Below are positions 45,768 to 54,749 of a stretch of 64,000 nt of DNA, one piece after another. The notes beneath the pieces are model-generated. The model worked only from the letters and a program-made list of their open reading frames with translations. It ran no database searches and had not been told where the DNA came from. Both the position numbers and the translations under genes were made by a program. How positions within the stretch are numbered: position 1 is the first letter of the stretch; the number at the start of each line of letters is the position of its first letter. The DNA is taken from positions 5,268 to 69,267 of the forward strand of contig JBDRJH010000198.1 of assembly GCA_043815125.1 (NCBI GenBank). Reading direction: 5' to 3'. This stretch comes from JAUWBF01 sp043815125. Its GTDB lineage: Bacteria > Verrucomicrobiota > Verrucomicrobiia > Opitutales > Opitutaceae.

Positions 45768-46763
45768 TCAGTCCTCGCGGACCTGCGGCTTGATGACCAC
45801 GTCGGCCGGCGAGAGGCCGGCCTGGGCGGTCATGTGGGCGATGAGCCGGTCGTTGAACTCCTTGGCGGGGTCGTGGCCCATGGTCTTGAGCGCCTGCACC
45901 AACGCGGCCACCTCGACCAGCCGGGCGATGTCTCGGCCCGGACGCACGTAGATGTCAATGTGCGGTATCTTGATGCCGAGGATGTCGTAGAAGTTCTCCT
46001 CGAGACCGGTGCGTTCCTCGATGGCCTCGGGCGTCCACTCGCGCAGGGTGACGACCAGGTCGAGGCGTTTTTCAAGGCGCACGCTTTTGATGCCAAACAT
46101 CTCGGCGATGTTGATGATGCCGATGCCGCGGCACTCCATGTAGCCGCGGTTGAGCGCCCGGGAGGAGGCGATCAAGTCGCGCTCGTCGAGCAACTTCACG
46201 ACGGTGAGGTCGTCGGCGACGAGGGAGTGGCCGCGCTCGATGAGGGCCAGGGCGCACTCGCTTTTGCCCGCGCCGGAGTCGCCGCGGAGCATCACGCCGA
46301 CGCCCTTGATATCGAGGGTGGTGGCATGCTCGGACGAGGAGGGGGCGAACTCGTTGTCGATGCAGAGGGTCGCGAGGTTGACCCAGTGCATGGTGATCAT
46401 CGGCGTGCGGAAGATGGGCAGCTTGCGCTCCTCGGCGACCGCGATCATCGCGTGGGTGGGGATGAAGTTGCGGGTGAGCACCAGGCAGGGGATCTGCCGG
46501 TCGACCATCTCGTTGAGGATCTCGATCTGTTTTTTGGAATCGAGGCTCTTGAAGTAGGTCATCTCGGCGGCGCCGAGGACCTGAATGCGTTTGTTCGCGA
46601 AATACTTGAAGAAGCCGGTCAGCGCGAGTGACGGGCGGTTGATGGAGCCCTCGCGAATGAGCCGGTGCAGGCCGTTGCCCCCGGTGGCGAGTTCGAGCCG
46701 GAGCTTCTCGCGGTAGGTGTCGAGAAAGTGGGCGACGGTGATGCCGTGGATGTCTTTCTGCAT
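45768..46763 (-). CDS. hprK: HPr kinase/phosphorylase HprK
   Basis: 331 residues, normal length. The N-terminal domain (about 1-135) precedes the P-loop GDSGAGKSECALAL and the HprK signature MECRGIGIINI. HprK phosphorylates and dephosphorylates HPr at a serine. In organisms without a full sugar PTS the target can be a regulatory paralogue. No HPr gene is in the window. It follows the DUF3127 gene on the - strand. Confidence 0.93.
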   Translation of the reverse strand: MQKDIHGITVAHFLDTYREKLRLELATGGNGLHRLIREGSINRPSLALTGFFKYFANKRIQVLGAAEMTYFKSLDSKKQIEILNEMVDRQIPCLVLTRNFIPTHAMIAVAEERKLPIFRTPMITMHWVNLATLCIDNEFAPSSSEHATTLDIKGVGVMLRGDSGAGKSECALALIERGHSLVADDLTVVKLLDERDLIASSRALNRGYMECRGIGIINIAEMFGIKSVRLEKRLDLVVTLREWTPEAIEERTGLEENFYDILGIKIPHIDIYVRPGRDIARLVEVAALVQALKTMGHDPAKEFNDRLIAHMTAQAGLSPADVVIKPQVRED

Positions 46764-46826
46764 GGCGTTGGCGGGGCTTGGGAGGGAGTGCGGGGGGCGA
46801 GTGGGACAGGGTCGCCCGGGAGTGGC

Positions 46827-47183
46827 CTAGAACGGCACGTCCTCGTCGACGTCGTGGCGGGGCTCGTCGACGATGTTGGGGTCCTCGTCGGCGGCGGGGG
46901 CGGGCTTCTTGCCGGCGGCGGCGCCGGACTCGATCTTCCAGGCGTTGAGGTTGACGTAGTAGTTGTCCTTCCACTCGCGGCCGCGCAGGTCGAAGGAGAC
47001 TTTGATCTCGTCGCCCTCCTTGAGGCCGCCGACGAGGGCGACCTTGTCCTTCACGCACTCGAACTTGATGTCCTGCGGGAAGCGCCCGTCGGGGACGGTG
47101 ATGACGAACTCGCGCTTGTTGAAGCCGCTGCCGAAGGTTTGCTCGTCGAAGATTTTTTTAACGGTGCCGGTGATCTCAAACAT
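46827..47183 (-). CDS. DUF3127 OB-fold protein with an SSB-like acidic C-terminus
   Basis: 118 residues. The N-terminal 85 residues match DUF3127, a single OB-fold related to SSB (MFEITGTVKKIFDEQTFG, EWKDNYYVNLNAW). The linker is Ala/Pro/Lys-rich and the end DVDEDVPF looks like the SSB tip (DDDIPF) that binds repair proteins. It ends in TAG. It sits between the RsmB-type gene and hprK. A role in DNA metabolism is inferred from the fold and tail. Confidence 0.85.
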   Translation of the reverse strand: MFEITGTVKKIFDEQTFGSGFNKREFVITVPDGRFPQDIKFECVKDKVALVGGLKEGDEIKVSFDLRGREWKDNYYVNLNAWKIESGAAAGKKPAPAADEDPNIVDEPRHDVDEDVPF

Positions 47184-47244
47184 GATGGACAGGGTGAACG
47201 GGTGGAGTGCAGGGGGGCCAGTCGGTTTTTGAAAATATCGTCGG

Positions 47245-48390
47245 TCAGGCGCGGCGGCGCCAAGCGGCGAGGAACATGCCGTTGCAGTTCAGTTGCTCGG
47301 GACGGATGAAATGTTGCGCCGGTTCGCCGGGGAAGGGAAGGGCGAGCGGCTCCAATTCGGGGTGCGCGGCGCCGAAGGCGTCGGCGACGGCGGTGGTCTC
47401 GCTGCGGGTCAGGGTGCAGACGGCGTAGATGAGTTTGTCGCCGGGTTTGAGGGCGGGGGCTGCGTGGTTGAGCAACTGGAGCTGGATCTCGGCGAGTTCC
47501 TTCACGTCGTCCAGGGTGGTGGTCCAGCGGGCGTGCGGGTTGCGCTGCCAGGTGCCGACGCCGGAGCAGGGCGCGTCGATGAGGATGCCGTCGAACTTGG
47601 TCTTGGTGGGGAGCACGGGGCCGCCGTTCCAGACGACCGCGCGGTAGTTGAAGACCTGGGCGCGGGCTGCCCGTTTGCGCAGGTGCGCGAGGCGGCCGGT
47701 GTGGCGGTCGCTGGCCCAGATGAGTCCGCGGTTGTCCATGAGGTCGGCGAGGTGAAGCGTCTTGCCGCCCTGGCCGGCGCAGGTGTCCCACCAGGTCTCG
47801 CCGGGCTGCGGCGCGCAGGCGTGGCCGACGAGCTGCGACCCGAGGTCCTGAATCTCGAACAGCCCCTGCTTGAACTCGTCGACGATGTGCAGGTCGCGCT
47901 TGCCGTTATAACTGAACGCGGTGCCGTCGCCCTTCGAACCAATGTCACTTAATACGTTACAATCGATGGGGGTGGTGTTGCCGAGGGAGCGGGGGAGGGT
48001 GGTGGCGAACTCGCGCTGCACGCGGATGTAGAGCGTGGGGTCGCGCTGGAGTTGGCGGAGGTAGTCGGGGGACAGATCGACCTCGGTTGCGAGCCAGTCG
48101 GGGACGGCGCGGGCGGCGAGCGCCTCGGGCTTGATCGCGTGGTTGTCGGCGTCGAAACGCTCCTGGAGTTCAAGCGCCATGGCGACGCGGCGGTGGGTGG
48201 GGGCTTTGGCTTCCAGCCAGCCGAACCAGCGGTAGTAGCTGAACACGGCGCGCACGAGGGCGCGCTTGGCGTCGGGCAGGAGATCGCGGTCGGCACCGAC
48301 GTTTTTGCGGAGGACAAAGTCCGCCGGCGAGTCGGGCGAGATCTGATCGATAATGGTGCTGGCGCGGGCGATGAGGGCTTGGGCGGACAT
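47245..48390 (-). CDS. RsmB/NOP-type RNA (cytosine-C5) methyltransferase
   Basis: 381 residues. The C-terminal catalytic domain has the SAM site TCAGQGGKTLHLAD, the PC motif DAPCSGVGTW and the second Cys in YAVCTLTRSE. Both catalytic cysteines are present. The N-terminal domain is poorly conserved and its function is unclear. The exact RNA target (16S rRNA or other) is not known. A degenerate GTCACTTAAT-type palindrome (47943-47961) lies inside the coding region. Confidence 0.85.
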   Translation of the reverse strand: MSAQALIARASTIIDQISPDSPADFVLRKNVGADRDLLPDAKRALVRAVFSYYRWFGWLEAKAPTHRRVAMALELQERFDADNHAIKPEALAARAVPDWLATEVDLSPDYLRQLQRDPTLYIRVQREFATTLPRSLGNTTPIDCNVLSDIGSKGDGTAFSYNGKRDLHIVDEFKQGLFEIQDLGSQLVGHACAPQPGETWWDTCAGQGGKTLHLADLMDNRGLIWASDRHTGRLAHLRKRAARAQVFNYRAVVWNGGPVLPTKTKFDGILIDAPCSGVGTWQRNPHARWTTTLDDVKELAEIQLQLLNHAAPALKPGDKLIYAVCTLTRSETTAVADAFGAAHPELEPLALPFPGEPAQHFIRPEQLNCNGMFLAAWRRRA

Positions 48391-48418
48391 GGAAAAATGG
48401 AGCGTGGACGCTTGAATC

Positions 48419-48516
48419 GTAGGGGCTTCGCTGGCGAGGCCCGTTTGGCGTGGGCTGGCGGTGGGGCGTGTGGTCGGGATAAGGCCGTCAACGGGCCTCG
48501 CGAGCGAGGCCCCTAC
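48419..48516. repeat. BIME-like pair of GTAG-headed REP palindromes, copy B
   Basis: GTAG at 48419-48422 leads a stem of GGGCTTCGC and GCGAGGCCC, and the inverted unit (48493-48516) has GGGCCTCGC-ga-GCGAGGCCC followed by CTAC. It lies between the RsmB-type gene and dnaE. Confidence 0.85.
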
Positions 48517-48524
48517 GGGTGGTT

Positions 48525-51500
48525 TCAGCGTTTGGACCAGCTGCGGCGGGTTTCCTTGATTTCGAGGGGCTTGGTCTCGACCTGCGCGCCGAGCACGGCG
48601 GGGTGGGTGCGGATGGTTTGGAAATCCTCGGCGCGGAGTTTCCAGCCGAGCGCGCGACTGAGTTCGGCGAAGGCGGTGACGCGGCCGGGGAAAACCAGGC
48701 CGACCTCGGTGAGGGTGGAACCGGTGTTTTTATCGAGCAGCTTGCGCAGATCGGCGAGCATCGCGGGGAGCTCGGGGTGGTCGGGCTTGAGCAGCCAGCG
48801 CACGCGCTTGACGTGATTGGACACGTATACGTCGAGTGGATACAGCTCCTTCACGTTGATGCGCGCGCCCTCCTGGTTGACGATGATGTTGCCGAGCACG
48901 ACGACCAGGGTGTTCTCGCCGAGGATGTGGCCGTAGCTCTCGGTGGCGTCGGCGAACATGTTGAGCTGGATCGACGCCTTGCGGGTGGCGAGGGTGAAGG
49001 CGAACCAGGGGCGGTTGTCCTTCTTGGAGAGTTTTTTGATCAGGTTGGACGCGATGCCGCAGAGGCGGAATTCGACGCGGTCGCCCTGGTTGAGCAGCTC
49101 GTCGACGGGGAAGGTGTCGAGCGCGTCGGCGAGGCCGTGGTAGGCGTTCATCGGGTGGCCGGACACGTAGAAGCCGAGCAGCTCCTTTTCGAAGGCGAGT
49201 TTTTCGGACGGGGTGAAGTCGTCCTCGGCAGCGGGTTTTTTGGCGGCGGCCTTGTCGGTCTTGCCGTTGCGTCCGGCGGGCGGTTCCTCGGCGAGCATGT
49301 CGAAGAAACCGGCCTGGCCGGCGGCGCGGTCGCGGGCGCTGGCGGCGGCCTGGGCCATGGCGCCGTCGATGCGGTCGTAGATGACCTTGCGGGGCTCGCC
49401 GGCGTAGTCGAAGGCACCGGTTTTGACGAGGTGCTCGAGCACGCGTTTGTTGGCGGCCTTGGAGTCGACGCGGTTCACGAAATCGTCGAAGTTTTCGTAG
49501 GGGCCGTTGGCCTCGCGTTCCTCGATGATTTTGAGCGAGGCGCCTTCGCCGACGCCCTTGATGCCGGCGAGGCCGAAGCGGATTTTTTCGCCGACGGGGG
49601 TGAAGGTGTCGCGCGATTCGTTGACGTTGGGGCCGAGCACGGTGATGCCCATGGCCTCGGCCTCGGCGACGAAGTGGGAGACTTTTTCGGCGTTGCCGAG
49701 CTCGGCGGTGAGCACGGCGGCCATGAACTGCACCGGGTAGTTGGCTTTCAAATACGCGGTCTGGTAGGCGATGATGGCGTAGGCGGCGGAGTGGGATTTG
49801 TTGAAGCCGTATTGGGCGAATTTGTTGAGCAGGTCGAAGATCTCGTTGGCCTTGTTTTCGGAGATGCCGTGGAGGTCGCCGGCGCCTTTGACGAATTTGA
49901 TGCGTTCGCGGGCCATGGCTTCGACGTCCTTCTTGCCCATGGCGCGGCGGAGCATGTCGGCGCCGCCGAGGGAGTAGCCGCCGATGACCTTGGCGCACTC
50001 CATGACCTGCTCCTGGTAGACGATGATGCCGTAGGTTTCGCGCAGGACGGGTTCGAGCAGGGGGTGGGGGTAGGTGACGGAGGCGGGGTCCTTTTTGCCG
50101 CGGGCGTAGTCGGGGATGAAGGCCATGGGGCCCGGGCGGTAGAGCGCGGAGATGGCGTTGATGTCGTCGACGTTGGAGATGCCGACGAGTTTGGAGGCGT
50201 TTTGCATGCCGCCGGACTCGAGCTGGAAGACGCCGACGGTCTTGCCGATGTTGAGGAGCTCGTAGGTCTTGGGGTCTTCGAGCGAGATGGTCTCGATGTC
50301 GAAGGTCTTGTCGGCGGTGCGGCGGATGTTGGCGACGGCGTCGGAGATGACGGTGAGCGTCTTGAGTCCGAGGAAGTCCATCTTGAGCAGGCCGAGCTTG
50401 TCGACGGCCTTCATGGAGAACTGCACGGTGACGTCGCCTTCCTGGAGGGTGAGGGGGACGAAGTTTTCGAGGGGCTGGTCGGTGATGATGATGCCGGCGG
50501 CGTGTTTGCCGGTGTTGCGGACCATTCCCTCGAGCACGAGCGAGGAGTCGATGATGCGCTTGGCGACGGGGTTTTTGTTGATCTCGTTGCGCAGTTCCTC
50601 GGATTTGGCGATGGCGTCGGTGAGCGAGATGTTGATCTCGTCGGGGATCATCTTGGCGAGGCGGTCGGCGTCGGCGAAGGCGAGGTCGTTGACCCGCGAG
50701 ATGTCGCGCACGACCATCTTGGCGCCGAGGGTGCCGTAGGTGATGATGTTGGCGACGCAGTCCTTGCCGTATTTCTCGCGCACGTAGTCGATGACCTCGG
50801 AGCGGCGGCGCATGCAGAAGTCGATGTCGAAGTCGGGCGGCGAGACGCGCTCGGGGTTGAGAAAGCGTTCGAAGAGCAGGCCGAAGCGGATGGGGTCGAC
50901 GTTGGTGATGCCGAGCAGGTAGGCGACCATGCAGCCGGCGCCGGAGCCGCGGCCGGGGCCGACGGGGATGTCGTGCTCGCGGGCCCAGTTGATGAAGTCC
51001 CAGACGACGAGGAAGTAGTCGACGAAGCCGGTGACGTTGATGATGGAAAGTTCGTAGCCCATGCGCAGGACGAGCAGCTCGGGCTGATCGAGTCCGGAGT
51101 AGTCGGGCGGCTGGGGTTTCTGGCCGGCCGGGAGGTCTTTGAGCAGGGCGAGGCGGGGGGCGACGATGTCGTGGGTGGCGACGGTGTCGTGATCGACGTT
51201 GTAGCGGCGTTTGAGACCCTCGACGCAGAGCTGGTGCAGGTATTCGGCGGGTGAATACTTGGACTTGATCTCCGGGGTGAGCGGGTAGCGGGGGTAGCGT
51301 TCGGAGCCCTTGGGGAAGGGGATGGCGAGGTCGCACATCTCGGCGACCTCGACGGTGTTGGTGACGGACTCGGGGCACTCCTTGAAGAGGCGCTTCATCT
51401 CGTCGGCGGACTTGAGGTAGAATTGGTCGCCCGAGAAACGCATGCGGTTTTCGTCGGCGATCTTGGAGCCGGTCTGGATGCAGAGCATCGCGTCGTGCGG

Positions 51501-52265
51501 CTTGGCGTCGGCGTTTTTGACGTAGTGGACGTCGTTGGTGGCGATGATCTTGAGGTTGAACTCGTCGGCGAGGCGCAGGAGGTCGGGGATGATCTTGATC
51601 TGCTCGGGGATGCCGTGGTCCTGGATTTCAACGAAGAAGTTTTCACGGCCGAAGATGTCGATGAACCTGGCCGTGGCCGCCTGCGCCTGCTCGTAGCGGT
51701 CATGCATGAGGTGCTGCGGGATGATCGCGGCGAGGCAGCCGGTGAAGCCGATGAGGCCCTCGGCGTGTTTGGCGAGGATCTCCAGGTCGGTGCGGGGTTT
51801 GTAGTAAAAGCCGCGTAGGTGGGAATCGGAGACGAGTTTGAGCAGGTTTTGGTAGCCGGTGAGGTTTTTGGCCAGCAGGCCCATGTGGTAGTAGCTTTTG
51901 CCGTCCTCGGATTTGCCGGTCTTTTCGAGGCGGGAGCTTTCCACGATATACATCTCGCAACCGATGAGAGGCTTGATGCCCTTGGCCTTGGCGGCGTTGT
52001 AGAACGATATGGCGCCGAACATGTTGCCGTGATCGGTGAGTGCGACGGCGTTCATGCCCATCTCGCAGGCGTGGTCCATCAGGCGGTCGATCCGGCAGGC
52101 GCCGTCGAGCAGGCTGTAGTCGGTGTGAACGTGGAGGTGAACGAAATCGGAGGCGGCGGACGACACGTCGACCAAGCCAACGCGGGGCGACCCGCTGGGC
52201 AAGTCCCGACCGACGCCGCGCAAAATCAACCTGCCAATCGGGGTGATCCGGGGGAAAAATGCCAT
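48525..52265 (-). CDS. dnaE: DNA polymerase III alpha subunit DnaE
   Basis: About 1246 residues from ATG at 52265; a GTG at 52166 (1213 residues) matches the family start better and leaves more room for the divergent rpsU promoter, so the start is open. The N-terminal PHP domain begins FVHLHVHTDYSLLDGA. The polymerase core carries GPGRGSGAG and PDFDIDF with catalytic aspartates. An OB-fold and tau-binding region follow at the C-terminus. DnaE is the replicative polymerase subunit; no proofreading domain is fused. Confidence 0.95.
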   Translation of the reverse strand: MAFFPRITPIGRLILRGVGRDLPSGSPRVGLVDVSSAASDFVHLHVHTDYSLLDGACRIDRLMDHACEMGMNAVALTDHGNMFGAISFYNAAKAKGIKPLIGCEMYIVESSRLEKTGKSEDGKSYYHMGLLAKNLTGYQNLLKLVSDSHLRGFYYKPRTDLEILAKHAEGLIGFTGCLAAIIPQHLMHDRYEQAQAATARFIDIFGRENFFVEIQDHGIPEQIKIIPDLLRLADEFNLKIIATNDVHYVKNADAKPHDAMLCIQTGSKIADENRMRFSGDQFYLKSADEMKRLFKECPESVTNTVEVAEMCDLAIPFPKGSERYPRYPLTPEIKSKYSPAEYLHQLCVEGLKRRYNVDHDTVATHDIVAPRLALLKDLPAGQKPQPPDYSGLDQPELLVLRMGYELSIINVTGFVDYFLVVWDFINWAREHDIPVGPGRGSGAGCMVAYLLGITNVDPIRFGLLFERFLNPERVSPPDFDIDFCMRRRSEVIDYVREKYGKDCVANIITYGTLGAKMVVRDISRVNDLAFADADRLAKMIPDEINISLTDAIAKSEELRNEINKNPVAKRIIDSSLVLEGMVRNTGKHAAGIIITDQPLENFVPLTLQEGDVTVQFSMKAVDKLGLLKMDFLGLKTLTVISDAVANIRRTADKTFDIETISLEDPKTYELLNIGKTVGVFQLESGGMQNASKLVGISNVDDINAISALYRPGPMAFIPDYARGKKDPASVTYPHPLLEPVLRETYGIIVYQEQVMECAKVIGGYSLGGADMLRRAMGKKDVEAMARERIKFVKGAGDLHGISENKANEIFDLLNKFAQYGFNKSHSAAYAIIAYQTAYLKANYPVQFMAAVLTAELGNAEKVSHFVAEAEAMGITVLGPNVNESRDTFTPVGEKIRFGLAGIKGVGEGASLKIIEEREANGPYENFDDFVNRVDSKAANKRVLEHLVKTGAFDYAGEPRKVIYDRIDGAMAQAAASARDRAAGQAGFFDMLAEEPPAGRNGKTDKAAAKKPAAEDDFTPSEKLAFEKELLGFYVSGHPMNAYHGLADALDTFPVDELLNQGDRVEFRLCGIASNLIKKLSKKDNRPWFAFTLATRKASIQLNMFADATESYGHILGENTLVVVLGNIIVNQEGARINVKELYPLDVYVSNHVKRVRWLLKPDHPELPAMLADLRKLLDKNTGSTLTEVGLVFPGRVTAFAELSRALGWKLRAEDFQTIRTHPAVLGAQVETKPLEIKETRRSWSKR

Positions 52266-52329
52266 TGACGCGGACGGGCGCGGCTGGCTTTTTTCAACCT
52301 TTTCCATCCCAACATCCGTCTTTCCCAAC

Positions 52330-52527
52330 ATGTCCATCGAAATCAAAATCCGCAAAAACGAGCCGGTTGACCGCGCCATCCGCCGTCTGAAGAAGAAGCT
52401 CGAGCGCGAGAACGTCATCAAGGACGTCCGTGCCAAGCGCTACTTCGAGAAGCCCTGCCAGAAGCGCCGTCGCAAGGAGAAGGTCATGGCCTTCACCCAG
52501 ATGCTGCGCCGCCGTCACGCCGACTGA
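52330..52527 (+). CDS. rpsU: 30S ribosomal protein S21
   Basis: 65 residues starting MSIEIKIRKNEPVDRAIRRL and ending in a basic tail, the typical S21 length and pattern. It sits near the 3' end of 16S rRNA in the 30S subunit and helps start translation. It is divergent from dnaE and followed by a terminator. No Shine-Dalgarno sequence is obvious upstream. Confidence 0.95.
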   Translation: MSIEIKIRKNEPVDRAIRRLKKKLERENVIKDVRAKRYFEKPCQKRRRKEKVMAFTQMLRRRHAD

Positions 52528-52569
52528 TTGCGCCGCCCGCGGCCGTGCGCCGCCGGTCGACTTTCAATG

Positions 52570-52605
52570 ACCGCACCCGCGATGACTCGCGGTGCGGTTT
52601 TTTTT
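52570..52605 (+). terminator. Rho-independent terminator after rpsU
   Basis: ACCGCACCCGCGA (52570-52582) pairs with TCGCGGTGCGGT (52587-52598), with one bulged C, and is followed by T8. Confidence 0.9.
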
Positions 52606-52665
52606 CGTTTTGAGGGTTGCCGCGCGCGAAACCAATTTGTCATAGCTTTGCACTTGTCCCTCCAA

Positions 52666-53622
52666 GTGAAGCCGATCCTTGCCTTATCCACCTGCTGGAA
52701 CTCGTTCCGTCACAACGACGGCTATGTGATGCTCCGCGAGATCGCGGACCTCGGCTTTGAATACGCCGAGCTCAGCCACGGTATCCGCATCGTGCTCCTG
52801 CCCGGGGTTATCCGCGCGGTCGAGGAGGGCGTGATCAAGATCAGCTCGATTCACAATTTCTGCCCGCTGCCGGCCGGGGTGAACCAAGCCGCGCCCAACC
52901 TCTTCGAGCCGTCCTCGCGTGACCACCGTGAACTCGATCAGTGGTTGCGTCACACCAAGCGCTCCCTCGATCTGGCCGCGCAGGTCAAGGCCCGCGTGAT
53001 GGTCACGCACCTCGGCAGCGTGCAATCGTTTTGGTTTCCGCCCTCCCGCAAGATCAAGGCCCACCTCAAGGCCAACCCCGACGCCGCGCGCACCGGCGAC
53101 AAGGTCTACGAGGCGCTCCTGCGCAAGGCCTGCGAGCGTCTGCGCAAAAAGATGCCCGCCTATTGGGACCAGGTCCTCGACAGCCTTGAGCAGATCCGCC
53201 CCTACGCGGTCGAGCGCGGCATCGCCATCGGCTGCGAGAACCGCGAAAAATTCGAGGAGCTGCCCATCGACGTCGATTTCGGCGACCTCTTCTCGGCCAT
53301 GTCCACGCCCCACACCTGCGGTTACTGGCACGACACCGGCCACGCCGAGATCAAGCACTCCATGGGCCTGATCGACCATCGCATCCAGCTCGAGCAAAAC
53401 GTCGACCGACTGCTCGGCTTCCACTTGCACGACGTCAGCGCCAAGGGCAAGGACCACCAGCCGGTCGGCACCGGTCGCATCGACTTCGAGATGATCAGCT
53501 CCTTCTGGCAACCGCATCATCTGCTCACCCTTGAGCTCAGTCCGCGTGTTTCCATGGAGGATGTCGAGCTGTCCAAGCAGCGCGTCGAGGCCATGATGGC
53601 CAGACGCTTCCCCGGCGCCTGA
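52666..53622 (+). CDS. Sugar phosphate isomerase/epimerase-like TIM barrel protein
   Basis: 318 residues from a GTG at 52666 (start not certain, as no ATG lies at the right place). It has an AP-endonuclease-2/xylose isomerase-like barrel: ELSHGIRIV, ARVMVTHLGSV, AIGCENREKFEELP, CGYWHDTGHAEIKH, and GFHLHDV. The conserved Glu, Asp and His residues in these blocks are the expected metal ligands. The substrate cannot be deduced. It stands alone between the rpsU terminator and the convergent mutY gene. Confidence 0.8.
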   Translation: MKPILALSTCWNSFRHNDGYVMLREIADLGFEYAELSHGIRIVLLPGVIRAVEEGVIKISSIHNFCPLPAGVNQAAPNLFEPSSRDHRELDQWLRHTKRSLDLAAQVKARVMVTHLGSVQSFWFPPSRKIKAHLKANPDAARTGDKVYEALLRKACERLRKKMPAYWDQVLDSLEQIRPYAVERGIAIGCENREKFEELPIDVDFGDLFSAMSTPHTCGYWHDTGHAEIKHSMGLIDHRIQLEQNVDRLLGFHLHDVSAKGKDHQPVGTGRIDFEMISSFWQPHHLLTLELSPRVSMEDVELSKQRVEAMMARRFPGA

Positions 53623-54696
53623 TCAACGCGTTGCCGTCGCCAGCAGCTCGTTCACCCAGCGTCGGTGCGGGCCGGACAACGTGATCGTCGCCAACTCCGC
53701 GGGCGTCAGCCAGACCAGTTCGCCGCCCGAGGCCGACCTCGCCGCCGCCGCGACGCTCTCGGGGACCGCGACCTCGTGGATGAACTCCGTGATCGCGAAC
53801 CGCGTGATGCCGCGCTTCCGCTTGGCAAGCAACCGCCCGCGCATCACCGCGTCCTCGCTCATCCCCAGTTGCTCCGCCGTGGGCAACTCGTGCTGGCCCG
53901 CCAGCCGCCGTGCCGAGCCCGCCGCACGATGCAGCAACAGCCGCCCGTCGCGCCAACACCACCCGCGGATCACGCTGACCTGTTCGATCACCCTGGCCGC
54001 CAGTCGCGGATAGGCCTCCGGGTCGCCCGCCCGCGCCCCCGCGCAAAACGCCCGCACCGCGCACACCGTGCACAACGGGTTGTGACGCGTGCAGACCGTC
54101 GCCCCCAGCTCCATCATGGCCTGATTGTGGTCGCCGGGACGATCCCGGTTAAGCACCGCGTCCGCCGTCGCCGCCAACGCCTTGGCCGCCTCGCCGCTGT
54201 TGGCGAAGGCACGCCCATCCGCCGTTAGGCGGGTCAGGATGCGCACCACGTTGCCATCCACCACCGCCGCCGCCGCGTCGAACGAGATGCTCGTCACCGC
54301 CGCCGCCGTGTAGGGACCGATGCCCGGCAACTCAAGCCACTCGGCGGGCGTCCGCGGCAATTGCGCCCGCGCCGCGATCTCTCGACCCAACCGGTGCAGG
54401 TTCCTCGCCCGCGAATAGTAGCCCAGCCCTTCCCACAGCCGCAGCACGGTCGCCTCGTCGGCCGCCGCCAGCGCCGCGAAGTCCGGCAGTGCCGCCATCC
54501 AGCGGTCGAAGTAGGGCAGCATGGTCTTCACCTGCGTCTGCTGCAGCATGAACTCGCTGACCACCGTGCGGTAGACCGACACCTCCTCGCGCCACGGCAG
54601 CCGGCGCCTCGCCACGTCGAACCATGCGAGCAACGCCGCCTGAAAACCCGCGCGGTCTTTGATCAAATCCTTGGCCACAAGCCGCCCACGGAGCAC
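53623..54696 (-). CDS. mutY: Adenine DNA glycosylase MutY
   Basis: 357 residues from a GTG at 54696 (54678 or 54666 also possible). It has LPWREEVSVYRTVVSEFMLQQTQV, the helix-hairpin-helix LPGIGPYTAAAV followed by the catalytic Asp region (VVDGNVVRIL), and an iron-sulphur loop of four cysteines (CTRHNPLCTVCAVRAFC). The C-terminal part fits the NUDIX-like 8-oxoG recognition domain. MutY removes A mispaired with 8-oxoguanine. It is divergent from rnhC. Confidence 0.93.
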   Translation of the reverse strand: MLRGRLVAKDLIKDRAGFQAALLAWFDVARRRLPWREEVSVYRTVVSEFMLQQTQVKTMLPYFDRWMAALPDFAALAAADEATVLRLWEGLGYYSRARNLHRLGREIAARAQLPRTPAEWLELPGIGPYTAAAVTSISFDAAAAVVDGNVVRILTRLTADGRAFANSGEAAKALAATADAVLNRDRPGDHNQAMMELGATVCTRHNPLCTVCAVRAFCAGARAGDPEAYPRLAARVIEQVSVIRGWCWRDGRLLLHRAAGSARRLAGQHELPTAEQLGMSEDAVMRGRLLAKRKRGITRFAITEFIHEVAVPESVAAAARSASGGELVWLTPAELATITLSGPHRRWVNELLATATR

Positions 54697-54749
54697 AAAA
54701 AACCCCGCGAAGCCAACCGCAGATTCTTTTTGTCCTTTCCCCGTTTTTT

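Noticed and set aside
47943..47961. GTCACTTAATACGTTAC in the RsmB-type gene as a terminator or inserted element
   Set aside because: It is inside the coding frame, has two mismatches in the stem and lacks a T run. It may be a chance match.
48519..51254. A 911-codon open frame antisense to dnaE
   Set aside because: It lies wholly opposite a clear, conserved DnaE frame and has the Val/Gly/Asp-rich, low-complexity composition that GC-rich codon use gives on the reverse strand. Other long antisense frames in the window (for example opposite murE/murF and GH3) were rejected for the same reason.
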